From positions 1 through 64,000 of the forward strand of contig JAFVHU010000071.1 in assembly GCA_017474385.1 (NCBI GenBank): DNA of 64,000 bases, given 5' to 3'. This document shows positions 1 to 8,716 of the stretch, piece after piece (within the stretch, counting starts at the first letter, position 1; every line of letters starts with the position of its first letter). The notes beneath the pieces were generated by a model. The model searched no databases. It was not told the DNA's origin and was given only the letters and a program-made list of their open reading frames with translations. The stretch is from Afipia sp. (GTDB taxonomy: Bacteria; Pseudomonadota; Alphaproteobacteria; Rhizobiales; Xanthobacteraceae). The position numbers were made by a program, and so were the translations under genes.

Positions 1-141
1 TACTACAACTTCGACACCACCAACGTGGCCTACACCAACGCTGGCGCTCGCGCACTCTCCTACACGGACGACCTCCACACCGTGAAGGTTGGCGTCAACT
101 ACCGCTTCAACTGGGGTGGTCCGGTCGTCGCGAAGTACTAA
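1..141 (+). CDS. Outer-membrane beta-barrel protein, C-terminal fragment
   Basis: The frame is open from the first base to a TAA at 139-141, giving the last 46 residues. Alternating polar and hydrophobic residues (HTVKVGVNYRF) form a closing beta-strand of the kind found in Omp25/Omp31-type porin-like proteins of Rhizobiales. It ends WGGPVVAKY, so the final strand is followed by a short tail rather than a terminal Phe. The product would sit in the outer membrane. The N-terminus lies outside the window, so the exact family cannot be fixed. A second barrel of the same general type is at 49222-50061. Confidence 0.75.
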   Translation, partial: YYNFDTTNVAYTNAGARALSYTDDLHTVKVGVNYRFNWGGPVVAKY

Positions 142-174
142 GCTTCGCTTCACCTGAGTCTCTCGGGAATACGG

Positions 175-203
175 AAAGGCCGGCTCTTGAGCCGGCCTTT
201 TTG
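175..203 (+). terminator. Rho-independent terminator of the Omp gene
   Basis: Perfect 11-bp inverted repeat (176-186 with 189-199) with a very short loop, GC-rich at its core and running into a T tract at 198-202. It lies 34 bases after the Omp stop codon. Confidence 0.85.
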
Positions 204-289
204 TTTGGTGATCGCTCTCCGGATCGGCTGAACTTTCGAGGTTCAGCAAACCGTTGATGGCTTGCGAACAGGACTGGAAATCCGCCTAC

Positions 290-304
290 GTTCTTACTAT
301 GTTC
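290..304 (+). promoter_or_regulatory. Candidate LexA (SOS) box upstream of uvrA
   Basis: GTTC at 290-293 and GTTC at 301-304 are separated by exactly seven bases. This matches the GTTC-N7-GTTC direct repeat described for LexA operators in Alphaproteobacteria. It lies 103 bases before the uvrA ATG, a gene usually under SOS control. A separate palindrome GCTGAAC-N7-GTTCAGC (227-247) lies just upstream and has no clear role. Confidence 0.7.
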
Positions 305-407
305 ACGGGACAAGAATCTAATCGAGAATGAGAAACCGGCGAACGGTCATCGCGTTTTCCGGAGACAGCGCTCTAGCTGCGCACCACGCGCCACCGGAAC
401 TCCCCTT

Positions 408-3389
408 ATGGACGAAGTCATCAAGGCAAACCGCAAACCGACAGCCGGATCGAGCTCGCGGGCCATTACGATTCGTGGCGCGCGCGAGCACAATCTCAAG
501 AACATCGACCTCGCAATTCCACGCGACAAGCTGGTCGTCTTTACCGGCCTCTCGGGCTCCGGGAAATCGTCCCTCGCCTTCGACACCATCTACGCGGAGG
601 GCCAGCGCCGCTACGTCGAATCCCTGTCGGCTTACGCCCGTCAGTTTCTGGAAATGATGCAGAAGCCGGACGTCGATCAGATCGACGGCCTGTCGCCGGC
701 CATTTCCATTGAACAGAAAACGACATCCAAGAATCCGCGATCGACCGTGGGTACGGTCACGGAGATCTACGACTACATGCGCTTGCTGTGGGCGCGCGTC
801 GGCATTCCCTATTCGCCCGCAACGGGGCTTCCCATCGAAAGCCAGACCGTGTCGCAGATGGTGGATCGCGTGCTCGCGCTCCCCGAAGGCACCCGGCTTT
901 ATCTGCTGGCGCCGGTCGTTCAAGGCCGCAAAGGCGAGTACCGCAAGGAATTCGCCGAGTATCTCAAGAAGGGATTTCAACGGATCAAGGTCGACGGCAA
1001 GTTCTACGAACTGTCGGACGCGCCGACGCTGGACAAAAAATTCCCTCACGACATCGATGTTGTGGTCGATCGCATCGTCGTGCGTCCCGATATGGCGCAG
1101 CGGCTCGCCGAATCGTTCGAGACAGCCTTGAAACTCGCCGAGGGCCTGGCCGTCGTCGAATTCGCCGATGCACCGGCAAGCGAACCGGCTTCAGAGAAGA
1201 AAGCGGAAAAGAAGACCGCAAAGATTCACGACAAGAGCGGTCCGGAGCGGATTCTGTTCTCGGAGAAATTCGCCTGCCCCGTCTCCGGATTCACGATCCC
1301 GGAAATCGAGCCCCGCCTGTTCTCGTTCAACAACCCCTACGGCGCCTGCCCGAAATGCGGCGGCCTCGGTGTCGAACAGCATATCGATGCCGAACTGGTG
1401 ATCCCGGACAAGGAACTGACGCTGCGCAAGGGCGCGATCGCGCCGTGGGCAAAATCGTCATCGCCTTATTATGTCCAGACGCTGCAAGCGCTGGGCAAGT
1501 TCTACAAGTTCACGCTCGACACCAAGTGGAAGGATCTGCCGAAGAAGACGAAAGACGCGATCCTGTTCGGCTCCGGCGACGACGAGATCAAGTTTTCCTA
1601 CGAGGACGGCGTTCGTTCCTACGACACCAAGAAGCCGTTTGAGGGCGTGGTCACCAATATCGAGCGCCGGTTCCGCGAAACCGAAAGCGAATGGGCGCGT
1701 GAGGAACTCGGCAAGTACTTCAGCGACGTTCCGTGCGAAGCGTGCCACGGTCATCGCCTGAAGCCGGAAGCTCTTTGCGTTAAAATCGGCGGCAAGCATA
1801 TCGGCGAAGTCGCGGAACTTTCGGTTCTGCGCGCCGGGGAATGGTTTGAAACCGTTCCCAAACAGTTGAACAAGCAGCAGAACGAGATTGCGACGCGCGT
1901 GCTGAAGGAAATCCGCGAGCGGCTGTCGTTCCTGCTCGATGTCGGCTTGAACTATCTCACGCTGTCGCGGTCGTCCGGAACCCTGTCCGGCGGCGAGAGC
2001 CAGCGTATCCGCCTGGCCTCGCAGATTGGCTCCGGACTGACCGGCGTGCTCTACGTCCTTGACGAGCCATCAATCGGCTTGCACCAGCGCGATAACGCGC
2101 GGCTGCTCGACACGCTGCGGCGGCTGCGCGACCTCGGCAACACGGTCATTGTCGTTGAGCACGACGAGGATGCCATCGAAACCGCGGACTATGTGGTGGA
2201 CGTTGGCCCCGGAGCGGGCGTCCATGGCGGCAACATCGTCGCCCAGGGCACCCCGCAACAGGTGATGAACAATCCGAACTCAATGACCGGAAAGTATCTC
2301 ATCGGCGAAATGTACGTGCCGATTCCCGAGCGCCGACCGCCCAATCACCGCCGCACCATCAAGGTCATCAACGCGCGCGGCAACAATCTCAAGAATGTGT
2401 CAGCGGAAATTCCGCTAGGACTGTTCACCTGCGTCACCGGCGTCTCGGGCGGCGGCAAATCGACACTGCTGATCGATACGCTGTACAAATCCATTGCGCG
2501 CAAGCTCAACAATGCCTCGGAAGGCCCTGCTCCGCACGATCGTATCGAGGGGCTTGAACATATCGACAAGATCATCGACATCGACCAGTCGCCGATCGGC
2601 CGGACGCCGCGTTCGAATCCCGCGACCTATACCGGCGCCTTCACCCCGATCCGCGAATGGTTCGCCGGGTTGCCGGAATCCAAGGCGCGCGGTTATGAGC
2701 CGGGCCGCTTCTCGTTCAACGTGAAAGGCGGCCGTTGCGAGGCTTGCCAGGGTGACGGCGTCATCAAGATCGAGATGCACTTTCTGCCCGATGTCTACGT
2801 CACCTGTGACACCTGCAAGGGCAAACGTTACAACCGCGAAACCCTTGAAGTGTTGTTCAAGGGCAAGTCAATCGCCGACGTGCTGGATATGACGGTGGAA
2901 GAAGCCGCCGAGTTCTTCAAGGCCGTGCCGCGCGTGCGCGAGACATTCAAGACGCTCCATCGCGTCGGGCTCGACTACATCCATGTCGGCCAGCAGGCGA
3001 CCACGCTCTCTGGCGGCGAAGCGCAACGCGTCAAGCTCGCCAAGGAACTCAGCAAGCGCGCGACCGGGCGGACGCTCTACATTCTCGACGAGCCGACGAC
3101 CGGGCTGCATTTCCATGACGTCGCGAAACTGTTGGAAGTGCTGCACGAACTGGTGGCGCAGGGAAACACCGTTGTCGTCATCGAACACAATCTCGAAGTC
3201 ATCAAGACCGCGGACTGGGTGATCGATCTCGGTCCGGAAGGTGGCGACGGCGGCGGAGAGATCGTTGCATGGGGCCCGCCGGAAGATATCGTCAAGGCGC
3301 CGCGCAGTTACACCGGGAAATTCCTCGCGCCAGTCTTGAAGAAGGGTCGCGCCGGAAAAATTCACGATACTGGCGAGGCGGCGGAGTAA
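408..3389 (+). CDS. uvrA: Excinuclease ABC subunit A
   Basis: UvrA is the ATPase that, with UvrB, searches DNA for bulky lesions at the start of nucleotide excision repair. The 993-residue product has both ABC modules. The first has Walker [10 protein letters not shown] near residue 47 and signature LSGGESQR near 526. The second has GVSGGGKST near 678 and LSGGEAQR near 866. Zinc-binding CxxC groups are visible near 289-317, 442 (CEACHGHR) and 777 (CEACQGDG). Length is normal. The ATG at 408 gives the conserved N-terminus, although the ribosome-binding site is weak. The upstream SOS-type box suggests LexA control. No ssb gene lies upstream; the neighbour there is an Omp gene. Confidence 0.97.
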   Translation: MDEVIKANRKPTAGSSSRAITIRGAREHNLKNIDLAIPRDKLVVFTGLSGSGKSSLAFDTIYAEGQRRYVESLSAYARQFLEMMQKPDVDQIDGLSPAISIEQKTTSKNPRSTVGTVTEIYDYMRLLWARVGIPYSPATGLPIESQTVSQMVDRVLALPEGTRLYLLAPVVQGRKGEYRKEFAEYLKKGFQRIKVDGKFYELSDAPTLDKKFPHDIDVVVDRIVVRPDMAQRLAESFETALKLAEGLAVVEFADAPASEPASEKKAEKKTAKIHDKSGPERILFSEKFACPVSGFTIPEIEPRLFSFNNPYGACPKCGGLGVEQHIDAELVIPDKELTLRKGAIAPWAKSSSPYYVQTLQALGKFYKFTLDTKWKDLPKKTKDAILFGSGDDEIKFSYEDGVRSYDTKKPFEGVVTNIERRFRETESEWAREELGKYFSDVPCEACHGHRLKPEALCVKIGGKHIGEVAELSVLRAGEWFETVPKQLNKQQNEIATRVLKEIRERLSFLLDVGLNYLTLSRSSGTLSGGESQRIRLASQIGSGLTGVLYVLDEPSIGLHQRDNARLLDTLRRLRDLGNTVIVVEHDEDAIETADYVVDVGPGAGVHGGNIVAQGTPQQVMNNPNSMTGKYLIGEMYVPIPERRPPNHRRTIKVINARGNNLKNVSAEIPLGLFTCVTGVSGGGKSTLLIDTLYKSIARKLNNASEGPAPHDRIEGLEHIDKIIDIDQSPIGRTPRSNPATYTGAFTPIREWFAGLPESKARGYEPGRFSFNVKGGRCEACQGDGVIKIEMHFLPDVYVTCDTCKGKRYNRETLEVLFKGKSIADVLDMTVEEAAEFFKAVPRVRETFKTLHRVGLDYIHVGQQATTLSGGEAQRVKLAKELSKRATGRTLYILDEPTTGLHFHDVAKLLEVLHELVAQGNTVVVIEHNLEVIKTADWVIDLGPEGGDGGGEIVAWGPPEDIVKAPRSYTGKFLAPVLKKGRAGKIHDTGEAAE

Positions 3390-3419
3390 ACGATCCTTGT
3401 TCCAGCGCGGAAAGAGTCG

Positions 3420-3548
3420 TTACCTCACCCCGGTGCCCTTGCACCGCTGACAGGTAACGACCTTGTCGCCCTTCTTCAGCAGCCCCTTGCCTTCGCAGTT
3501 CTTGCACTTCTGCTTCTTCTTGATGTTCGGCCCTTTTTCATTCGCCAT
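3420..3548 (-). CDS. 42-residue zinc-ribbon protein with two DnaJ-type CxxCxGxG motifs
   Basis: A small gene convergent with uvrA. It reads MANEKGPNIKKKQ followed by CKNCEGKG and CQRCKGTG, two copies of the DnaJ central-domain zinc motif that could bind one zinc ion. There is no J-domain or substrate domain. The four cysteines, the lysine-rich N-terminus and the precise CxxCxGxG spacing argue for a real protein. The ribosome-binding site is not strong. Function is unknown; nucleic-acid binding or a chaperone accessory role are guesses. It does not resemble an in-place remnant of dnaJ. Confidence 0.65.
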   Translation of the reverse strand: MANEKGPNIKKKQKCKNCEGKGLLKKGDKVVTCQRCKGTGVR

Positions 3549-3674
3549 GGCGTTTTCCAAATATTGATGAGTTGCGACAAGCGAAGAAAATGGCTCGCCC
3601 CGTCTATAGTCAGGCCAGCTTCACGTGAGGCGCGATCATAGCATGGTCCATGCCAGGATCAGAGCAAGTTAAAG

Positions 3675-3702
3675 ACGGCGCATGGATCACACCATGCGCC
3701 GT
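3675..3702 (-). terminator. Hairpin downstream of the SPW gene
   Basis: Perfect 11-bp inverted repeat (3675-3685 with 3692-3702, 6-base loop), about 125 bases past the stop of the minus-strand SPW gene. On that strand it is followed by CTTTAAC, a weak T tract. It could end transcripts from the SPW gene or be an unrelated palindrome. Confidence 0.45.
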
Positions 3703-3827
3703 TCCTTCACCAGGTTGAATAGCCATTGCGTGAGCCTGCGTCTTCCGCCGCCGGTTCGATCGTGAACTAGCGGCCAGACTCCACCTTTCATCCCTGCGCA
3801 AACGCGAGACGCGTCAGGCGAAGGACA

Positions 3828-4235
3828 TCATTGCCCGTGGTTGGCAAGCTCCTGGTCTGTCAGATTCCAGTCCTGCCACAGCTTCAGAATTGCCAGCAGG
3901 AACACAACGGCACCGATACCGGTGTGCCAGAACCTGAGCACGCCGCTGCTCGAATAGCCCAGCAGGTAAGGCGCTGCGATCAGCCAGAGACCGAGCGCCA
4001 TCTCGCCCGCCTCTTCCCAGCGCTGAAGCGCGATGTATTCCATCTGGGCAAGGCCGAATACGAGGACGCCGGCGATGACCGTACACAGAATCGCAAATCC
4101 CGGCTCCGACAGGCTACCAAACCCATAGTTTGCCTGTCCCGTGAGCCAGGGCGACAGAACGATCAGCAGGCCCAACAGCATGCCGAACCAATCTTCCCAC
4201 TTTCGATGAGTGTCGAAAAACCGAATGCCAGACAT
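3828..4235 (-). CDS. SPW-repeat membrane protein
   Basis: 135-residue protein with four predicted membrane helices in two pairs. The SPW hallmark occurs at residues 28-30 (VLSPWLTG), and the second half repeats the pattern as LIAAPYLLG, as expected for the duplicated SPW repeat family. Good ribosome-binding site (GGAGG) before the ATG at 4235. The biochemical role of this family is not established. A shorter relative lies at 33973-34335. Appears monocistronic. Confidence 0.8.
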   Translation of the reverse strand: MSGIRFFDTHRKWEDWFGMLLGLLIVLSPWLTGQANYGFGSLSEPGFAILCTVIAGVLVFGLAQMEYIALQRWEEAGEMALGLWLIAAPYLLGYSSSGVLRFWHTGIGAVVFLLAILKLWQDWNLTDQELANHGQ

Positions 4236-4488
4236 GTAAGACCTCCATTAAAAGAGGCATACGTCGGCGGGCCTGACGTCGTCCGATTTAACTTTCCTAA
4301 AGACGACCGTTCGGCCGCATCGGAGTATGTCCACCTTTAAACGTATGAAACCCGCCGGTCCTTGCAAGGTGCCGAGGACGGAATTTGTTGCTTCGCCGGT
4401 GGCTGCGGTGCAGTGCGGCGGATGGCTCGCCTTGGCACATGAAATGTTGATAGACTTCTCTTAGCAAGACTCGAAACGAAGGCTGACA

Positions 4489-4764
4489 ATGAGCGATACT
4501 GTGCGGAATAACCCTGCCAAGAAGCGCTATGAACTCGATGTTGAAGGTCATATCGCGGCGACCTACTACGAACTCTCCAATGGCGTGATCACTTTTATCC
4601 ATACCGAAGTACCGGAAACGCTCGGAGGCCGAGGTATCGGTTCGCAGCTCATCAAGGGAGCGCTCGATCAGGTGCGCGCCGCCGGGCTGAAAGTCGTCGC
4701 CCAGTGCCCCTTCGTGAAGGCTTACATCGGCAAGCATCAGGAATACGCCGACCTCTTGACGTAA
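4489..4764 (+). CDS. Small GNAT-family N-acetyltransferase (YjdJ/COG2388 type), copy 1
   Basis: 91-residue minimal GNAT domain. The acetyl-CoA binding loop is visible as GGRGIGSQLI (R/Q-x-x-G-x-G/A) near residue 47, preceded by strand ITFIHTEVP and followed by LKVVAQCPFVKAYI. Such proteins (human GTLF3B-like, E. coli YjdJ) lack the N-terminal part of larger GNATs; the substrate is unknown. A GAAGG ribosome-binding site precedes the ATG. It is followed after 37 bases by a clear paralogue, so the pair probably arose by tandem duplication and may be co-transcribed. Confidence 0.85.
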   Translation: MSDTVRNNPAKKRYELDVEGHIAATYYELSNGVITFIHTEVPETLGGRGIGSQLIKGALDQVRAAGLKVVAQCPFVKAYIGKHQEYADLLT

Positions 4765-4801
4765 ATTCGCACGCCGCATTCAACAGCAGAACGCTGGCTC
4801 C

Positions 4802-5080
4802 ATGGATCAAGGCATCGTCCGCAACAACACCTCCCTCAGCCGCTACGAACTCGATGCAGATGGTGCGACTGCATGTGCCACTTATCGGCTTGCACCCGGA
4901 AAGGTGATCATCACCCACACCGAAACGCCTCGCCCTTTGCGCGGCCGAGGCATTGCATCGAAGCTAGTGCAAGGCGCACTGGAGCAGATCCGCGCCGATG
5001 GCCTGAAGGTCGTCGCGGGCTGCGGTTTCGTTGTCGACTATCTGGAGAAGCATCCGGAGTTCGCAGACGTTATGGCTTAG
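4802..5080 (+). CDS. Small GNAT-family N-acetyltransferase, copy 2
   Basis: 92-residue paralogue of the preceding gene. The two share RNN...RYELD near the N-terminus, HTE.P...L.GRGI in the CoA loop and a closing KH-E-AD motif. Acetyl-CoA motif LRGRGIASKL. No strong ribosome-binding site is seen, so translation may depend on the upstream copy. The gene ends just before a bidirectional terminator shared with the opposite-strand FAH gene. Substrate unknown. Confidence 0.83.
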   Translation: MDQGIVRNNTSLSRYELDADGATACATYRLAPGKVIITHTETPRPLRGRGIASKLVQGALEQIRADGLKVVAGCGFVVDYLEKHPEFADVMA

Positions 5081-5102
5081 TCCACACCATCGGCATCGCA
5101 AA

Positions 5103-5126
5103 AAAGCCCGCCGTCAGGCGGGCTTT
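5103..5126. terminator. Bidirectional terminator between GNAT pair and FAH gene
   Basis: 10-bp perfect inverted repeat (5103-5112 with 5117-5126, loop GTCA) flanked by A residues on the left and T residues on the right, so it can serve both converging transcripts. Confidence 0.85.
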
Positions 5127-5163
5127 GACTTTCTTAACAGCGAACCGTACCGGTCAAACGCCG

Positions 5164-5955
5164 TCAGACAATCTTGATCGACATATCCGGCAAGCCCTCC
5201 AGTTTGCAGAGTATGACGTCATCCTTCACCACGGGACCAACATTCTCCGGCGTGCCGGAATAGATGATGTCGCCGGCTTTCAATTCGCAGGCTTCAGACA
5301 GCTTCGAGATTTGTTCAGCCACGCTCCAGATCATATTGCTGAGGTCGGAGCTCTGCTTCACCGTTCCGTTCACCGCAAGCGAGATCGCGCCTTTGGCAAA
5401 ATGGCCGGTCTTGGTCACCGGGTGAATCGGGCCAAGCACAGCGGAATTATCGAAGCTCTTGCCGATTTCCCACGGTTTCTTCTGGTCACCCATTGCACGC
5501 TGAAGATCGCGGCGGGTCATATCGAGACCGAGCGCGTAACCGTAAACGCAATCGAGCGCCTTCTCCGGCGAAATGTTGGATCCGCCAGATTTCAGCGCGG
5601 CCACCAGTTCGACTTCATAGTGATAGTTCTTGGTCAGCGGCGGATACGGATGGTCACCGACCGTTCCGATCGCGACGTTCTGGATCGCGTCCGTCGGCTT
5701 CTGGAAAAAGAACGGCGGCTCCCGCGTCGGATCGGATCCCATCTCGCGCGCATGCGCCGCGTAGTTGCGGCCGATGCAATAGATGCGGCGGACCGGGAAA
5801 ACCTCTTTCAGGCCGACGATGGGAATCGTCGCCTGTGCGACGGGGAAAACCGCCTTCAGGCCAATCTCGGCGTCTGCGGTCTCGCCGAGTGCTGCCGTAC
5901 CGGCAAGGGCTGCCGCTCCGCCAGCCAGGATGTTTCTGCGGTTGAATTCGGTCAT
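5164..5955 (-). CDS. Tat-exported fumarylacetoacetate hydrolase family protein
   Basis: 263 residues starting at the ATG at 5955, which has a GGGAAA ribosome-binding site. Residues 1-30 form a twin-arginine signal (NRRNILAGG, then an Ala/Gly-rich stretch). The rest is an FAH C-terminal-type domain: IYCIGRNYAAHAREMG, then FFFQKP, then the acidic metal site in YHYEVELVAAL, and GDIIYSGTPENVGP near the end. FAH enzymes cleave C-C bonds or decarboxylate acylpyruvates using Mg/Mn, normally in the cytoplasm, so export is unusual. The linker after the signal contains a direct repeat, GLKAVFPV (32-39) and GLKEVFPV (48-55), encoded by two 48-bp-spaced copies. Substrate unknown. Confidence 0.85.
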   Translation of the reverse strand: MTEFNRRNILAGGAAALAGTAALGETADAEIGLKAVFPVAQATIPIVGLKEVFPVRRIYCIGRNYAAHAREMGSDPTREPPFFFQKPTDAIQNVAIGTVGDHPYPPLTKNYHYEVELVAALKSGGSNISPEKALDCVYGYALGLDMTRRDLQRAMGDQKKPWEIGKSFDNSAVLGPIHPVTKTGHFAKGAISLAVNGTVKQSSDLSNMIWSVAEQISKLSEACELKAGDIIYSGTPENVGPVVKDDVILCKLEGLPDMSIKIV

Positions 5956-6110
5956 GGTCGTTTCCCGTTTGCTTTGTTGGCTTTGGCGCACTTGCCACTC
6001 GTTAACTCGCGGCAGCGAACAATGGTTCGGAAGCGCTGGTATTTTGTATGCCGGAGACGGTTGTTTGAACAGAGGTCTCGTACGTAAACGTTGGTGTGCG
6101 GCGCAACGAA

Positions 6111-6135
6111 AAAGGCCCGCCAATGGCGGGCCTTT
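6111..6135 (-). terminator. Terminator of the DUF3597 gene
   Basis: 11-bp perfect inverted repeat (6111-6121 with 6125-6135, loop AAT), GC-rich core. On the minus strand it ends in CCTTTTTCG. It lies 26 bases after the DUF3597 stop codon. Confidence 0.8.
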
Positions 6136-6161
6136 CCAAATCCGGCGCGAGGCCGCCGGTG

Positions 6162-6527
6162 TTAGTGCTTCAGATCGTCCGGCAGCTTGCCGCCGTTCGC
6201 CGCAAGCTTGGTCATGACCTGCTTGTGCAGCCAGATATTCATCTTGGCCGAGTCGCTGGTGTCGCCGTCGTACTTCAATTCTTTCGCAAGCTCCTTGCGA
6301 GCGCCCAGGCTTGAATCTATGTCGAGGGCCTTCATCAGGTCCACGATCGACGTGCGCCACTCGAGCTTTTCACCCTTGGCAGCAACGGCCTTGTCGAGAA
6401 TCGGCGCGACATCCACCATCGGCACGCTAGCGCCACCGCCTGCAGCCGATCCAGCACCGCCGGCGGGCTCAGCCGCGTCGGCCTTAGTGCCGAAAATCGC
6501 GCCCATGATCTTTCCAAAAATGCTCAT
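6162..6527 (-). CDS. DUF3597 domain protein
   Basis: 121 residues. The N-terminus MSIFGKIMGAIFG is typical of DUF3597 proteins. It is followed by a Gly/Ala-rich linker (residues 20-33) and a helical domain (VDVAPILDKAVAAKGEKLEW...LMKALDIDSS...ELAKELKYDGD) that resembles a small LysM-independent peptidoglycan- or stress-associated module. Function is not known. The ATG at 6527 has a GGGAG ribosome-binding site; a longer reading frame upstream lacks one. Monocistronic, closed by its own terminator. Confidence 0.8.
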   Translation of the reverse strand: MSIFGKIMGAIFGTKADAAEPAGGAGSAAGGGASVPMVDVAPILDKAVAAKGEKLEWRTSIVDLMKALDIDSSLGARKELAKELKYDGDTSDSAKMNIWLHKQVMTKLAANGGKLPDDLKH

Positions 6528-6944
6528 TTGTAAAACTCCCGATAACCCGTCGATTGACTGGTGGATCTGATTGGCGCTTCCCCGCTCCGGCAGCACCGCA
6601 CCGGTATCACGCAAGAGTGTAGACGGCTGGTCAGGGCTTGCCAATGCAGCAGCTCAACATTGCGCTGCGGCGATTTGAGTTAAAGGCGTCAAAAAGACGC
6701 CACAATGACTCAAGTGTGACGACACTGATTGTATACAAAACTAAAACGTATCTCGTTCTTTTGCAGAACCTTGCTTCATCTGCTCGCTCGCACATTGCAA
6801 GCGATCGTGATGTTTCCGCGGACACTCTTCGCAAGGTTTGCCGTTAACCGCACTCCAGCACTGCAAGGCCGTCAGGCGCCGTTGCCTGTCGCGCTGCGGT
6901 TTGGCATGGATGCACGCCTCAAGGTGTGCATCAGAAGACTGTTC
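6528..6944. other. 417-bp intergenic region with nested palindromes
   Basis: No convincing gene. It separates the divergent DUF3597 and patatin genes. At 6675-6713 there is a nested palindrome (TTGAGT-N4-GGCGTC-N5-GACGCC-N6-ACTCAA), immediately followed by AGTGT-GACG-ACACT (6713-6726) and a relatively AT-rich stretch to about 6770. These could be operators or promoter elements for either gene. Confidence 0.5.
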
Positions 6945-7781
6945 ATGTTCGACGCGGTGGTTTTTGCAGGCGGTGGCAACCGCTGTTATTGGCAAGGCGG
7001 CTTCTATGAAGCGGCCGCAGCGCGTCTTGGCCTGTCGCCCAAACTCGTGGTGGGCGCAAGCGCCGGTGCGTTCGCGGCAGCCTATTCGTTGCTCGAAGCC
7101 GGACCGGCGACCCGTGCACGCGTGATCGGCGCCTGCGATCCAAAACTGAAGAATTTCGATTTCGCCGCATGGCGCGCGGGCAAACCGCTCTGCCCCGTCG
7201 GCCCGATGTTCTGCGAACTCCTCGACCAGACCATCAATGCGAACGCCTTCAGGCGGCTGCAGGACATGACCGATTTTCGGATCGCAGTTTCGCGGTTGCC
7301 ACGCGGCCTGTCCCCGCCGATTGGTGCGGCCATCGGCATCGGTGTCTATCAATTGGAGAAGCAGCTCTTTCATCCGGTGCACCCGCGGTTTGGGCGGGCG
7401 CTGGGTTTCCGATCCGAATTCGTCGCGGCCAGCTCTCTGAACGATCCGCAGCAGTTTCGCGATGCATTGATGGCCAGCAGCGGCGTTCCGCCGTTCATGC
7501 CGGTCACGAACGTCGCGGGACGGCCTGCCTTCGATGGCGGGCTCGTTGATAATGTCCCGGTTGAACCGCTTGCGCCGATAGAAGCCGCCGGCGGCCGCTC
7601 GCTGGTGCTGTTGACCCGGGTCTACAAGACGGTCCCGCACGTGAAGGGACGCACCTATGTCCAGCCCTCGCGAAGGATCGGCGTTGGGCAATTCGATATC
7701 CGAAACCCGGATGGCATCCGGGACGCTTACGAACTCGGTCTTAAGGACGGCGACGCATTTGCATCCTCGCTCAATCGATGA
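6945..7781 (+). CDS. Patatin-like phospholipase family protein
   Basis: 278 residues from the ATG at 6945. The patatin hallmarks are in order: an oxyanion-type glycine stretch GGGNRCYWQGG (usually GGGxRG), the nucleophile elbow GASAG at about residue 39, and the catalytic Asp in FDGGLVDNVP. No signal peptide or membrane helix is evident, so a cytoplasmic or peripheral-membrane lipid acyl hydrolase is likely; the substrate is unknown. The start is uncertain: an in-frame ATG at 6906 would add 13 residues, and neither site has a strong ribosome-binding sequence. Confidence 0.85.
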   Translation: MFDAVVFAGGGNRCYWQGGFYEAAAARLGLSPKLVVGASAGAFAAAYSLLEAGPATRARVIGACDPKLKNFDFAAWRAGKPLCPVGPMFCELLDQTINANAFRRLQDMTDFRIAVSRLPRGLSPPIGAAIGIGVYQLEKQLFHPVHPRFGRALGFRSEFVAASSLNDPQQFRDALMASSGVPPFMPVTNVAGRPAFDGGLVDNVPVEPLAPIEAAGGRSLVLLTRVYKTVPHVKGRTYVQPSRRIGVGQFDIRNPDGIRDAYELGLKDGDAFASSLNR

Positions 7782-7840
7782 GCTGACCGCCAAAGCGACA
7801 CGTTTTAGCCGCGGTTGCACGCGAGATTCGCGACGGGTTC

Positions 7841-8677
7841 ATGTTCGCAACAGGCGTTCAAATGACCGTTGGTTTGCTCCCACGCGTGGCTTTCGCCGCT
7901 TTCATTTTCCTTGTCCCTGCTTCGCATGCATCGGCTGCGACGTGCGGCGCCGGCAGTTTCGAAAGCTGGCTCGATAACTTCCGAAAGGAAGCTGCGGCGG
8001 AAGGAATTTCCCAACAGGCGATCTCGCAGGGGCTGAACGGCGTCACCCTCGACAACACAGTCCTCTCACGTGACCGATCGCAGCACGTCTTTCGCCAGAG
8101 CTTTGAGGAATTTTCCGGCCGGATGGTGCCGCCGCGGTTGGCGGCGGGCGCCAACAAGATGAAACAGTTCGGCTCAGTATTGTCCCGCATTGAACAGCGC
8201 TATGGCGTCCCGGGCTCGGTTCTCGTCGCGATCTGGGGGCTGGAGACGGACTACGGCGTCAACATCGGAAAATTTCCGACCATCCGTTCGGTCGCAACGC
8301 TCGCTTATGATTGCCGCCGTTCCGAAATGTTTCGCGCGGAGTTGAAGGATGCCCTGCGCATTGTCGATCAGGGCGATCTGTCGCCCGCAGACATGCGCGG
8401 TGCATGGGCCGGCGAAATCGGGCAAACGCAGTTCATGCCGTCATCCTACATCAAATTTGCCGTCGACTTCGACGGCAACGGACGGCGCGACCTGCTGCGA
8501 AGCGCCCCCGATGTTTTGGCGTCGACCGCGAATTTCCTCGCCAGTCATGGCTGGAAGCGTGGTCAGCCATGGGATCCCGGCAGCGAGAACTTCGCGGTGA
8601 TCCAGCAGTGGAATAAGAGCGAGGTCTATTCGAAGACGATCGCCTATTTCGCGAGCCAACTCGACCGCGCGCCTTGA
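7841..8677 (+). CDS. Lytic murein transglycosylase (MltB/SLT family 3 type)
   Basis: 278 residues with an N-terminal signal peptide ending near ASHASA; a second in-frame ATG at 7862 gives a tidier signal and may be the true start. The catalytic Glu lies in IWGLETDYG, followed by GEIGQTQFMPSSYIKFA and the DFDGNGRRDL segment, all typical of MltB-type transglycosylases, which cleave the MurNAc-GlcNAc bond and form 1,6-anhydroMurNAc in the periplasm. The C-terminal peptidoglycan-binding domain found in many relatives is absent. It lies 59 bases downstream of the patatin gene and is possibly co-transcribed with it. Confidence 0.92.
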   Translation: MFATGVQMTVGLLPRVAFAAFIFLVPASHASAATCGAGSFESWLDNFRKEAAAEGISQQAISQGLNGVTLDNTVLSRDRSQHVFRQSFEEFSGRMVPPRLAAGANKMKQFGSVLSRIEQRYGVPGSVLVAIWGLETDYGVNIGKFPTIRSVATLAYDCRRSEMFRAELKDALRIVDQGDLSPADMRGAWAGEIGQTQFMPSSYIKFAVDFDGNGRRDLLRSAPDVLASTANFLASHGWKRGQPWDPGSENFAVIQQWNKSEVYSKTIAYFASQLDRAP

Positions 8678-8700
8678 TGCGGCAGTGTGACTGCCGCATC
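8676..8700. terminator. Hairpin between convergent transglycosylase and copper genes
   Basis: 10-bp perfect inverted repeat (8676-8685 with 8691-8700) beginning within the TGA of the transglycosylase. It has no T tract but stands between converging transcripts. Confidence 0.5.
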
Positions 8701-8716
8701 ACGATGTCCCTGGCTA

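Noticed and set aside
318-1049. Minus-strand open frame of 243 codons opposite the uvrA start
   Set aside because: Overlaps uvrA and its SOS region; no ribosome-binding site or domain.
2611-2627. GTTCGAATCCC resembling a tRNA T-loop
   Set aside because: It lies inside conserved uvrA coding sequence and no acceptor or anticodon stem surrounds it.
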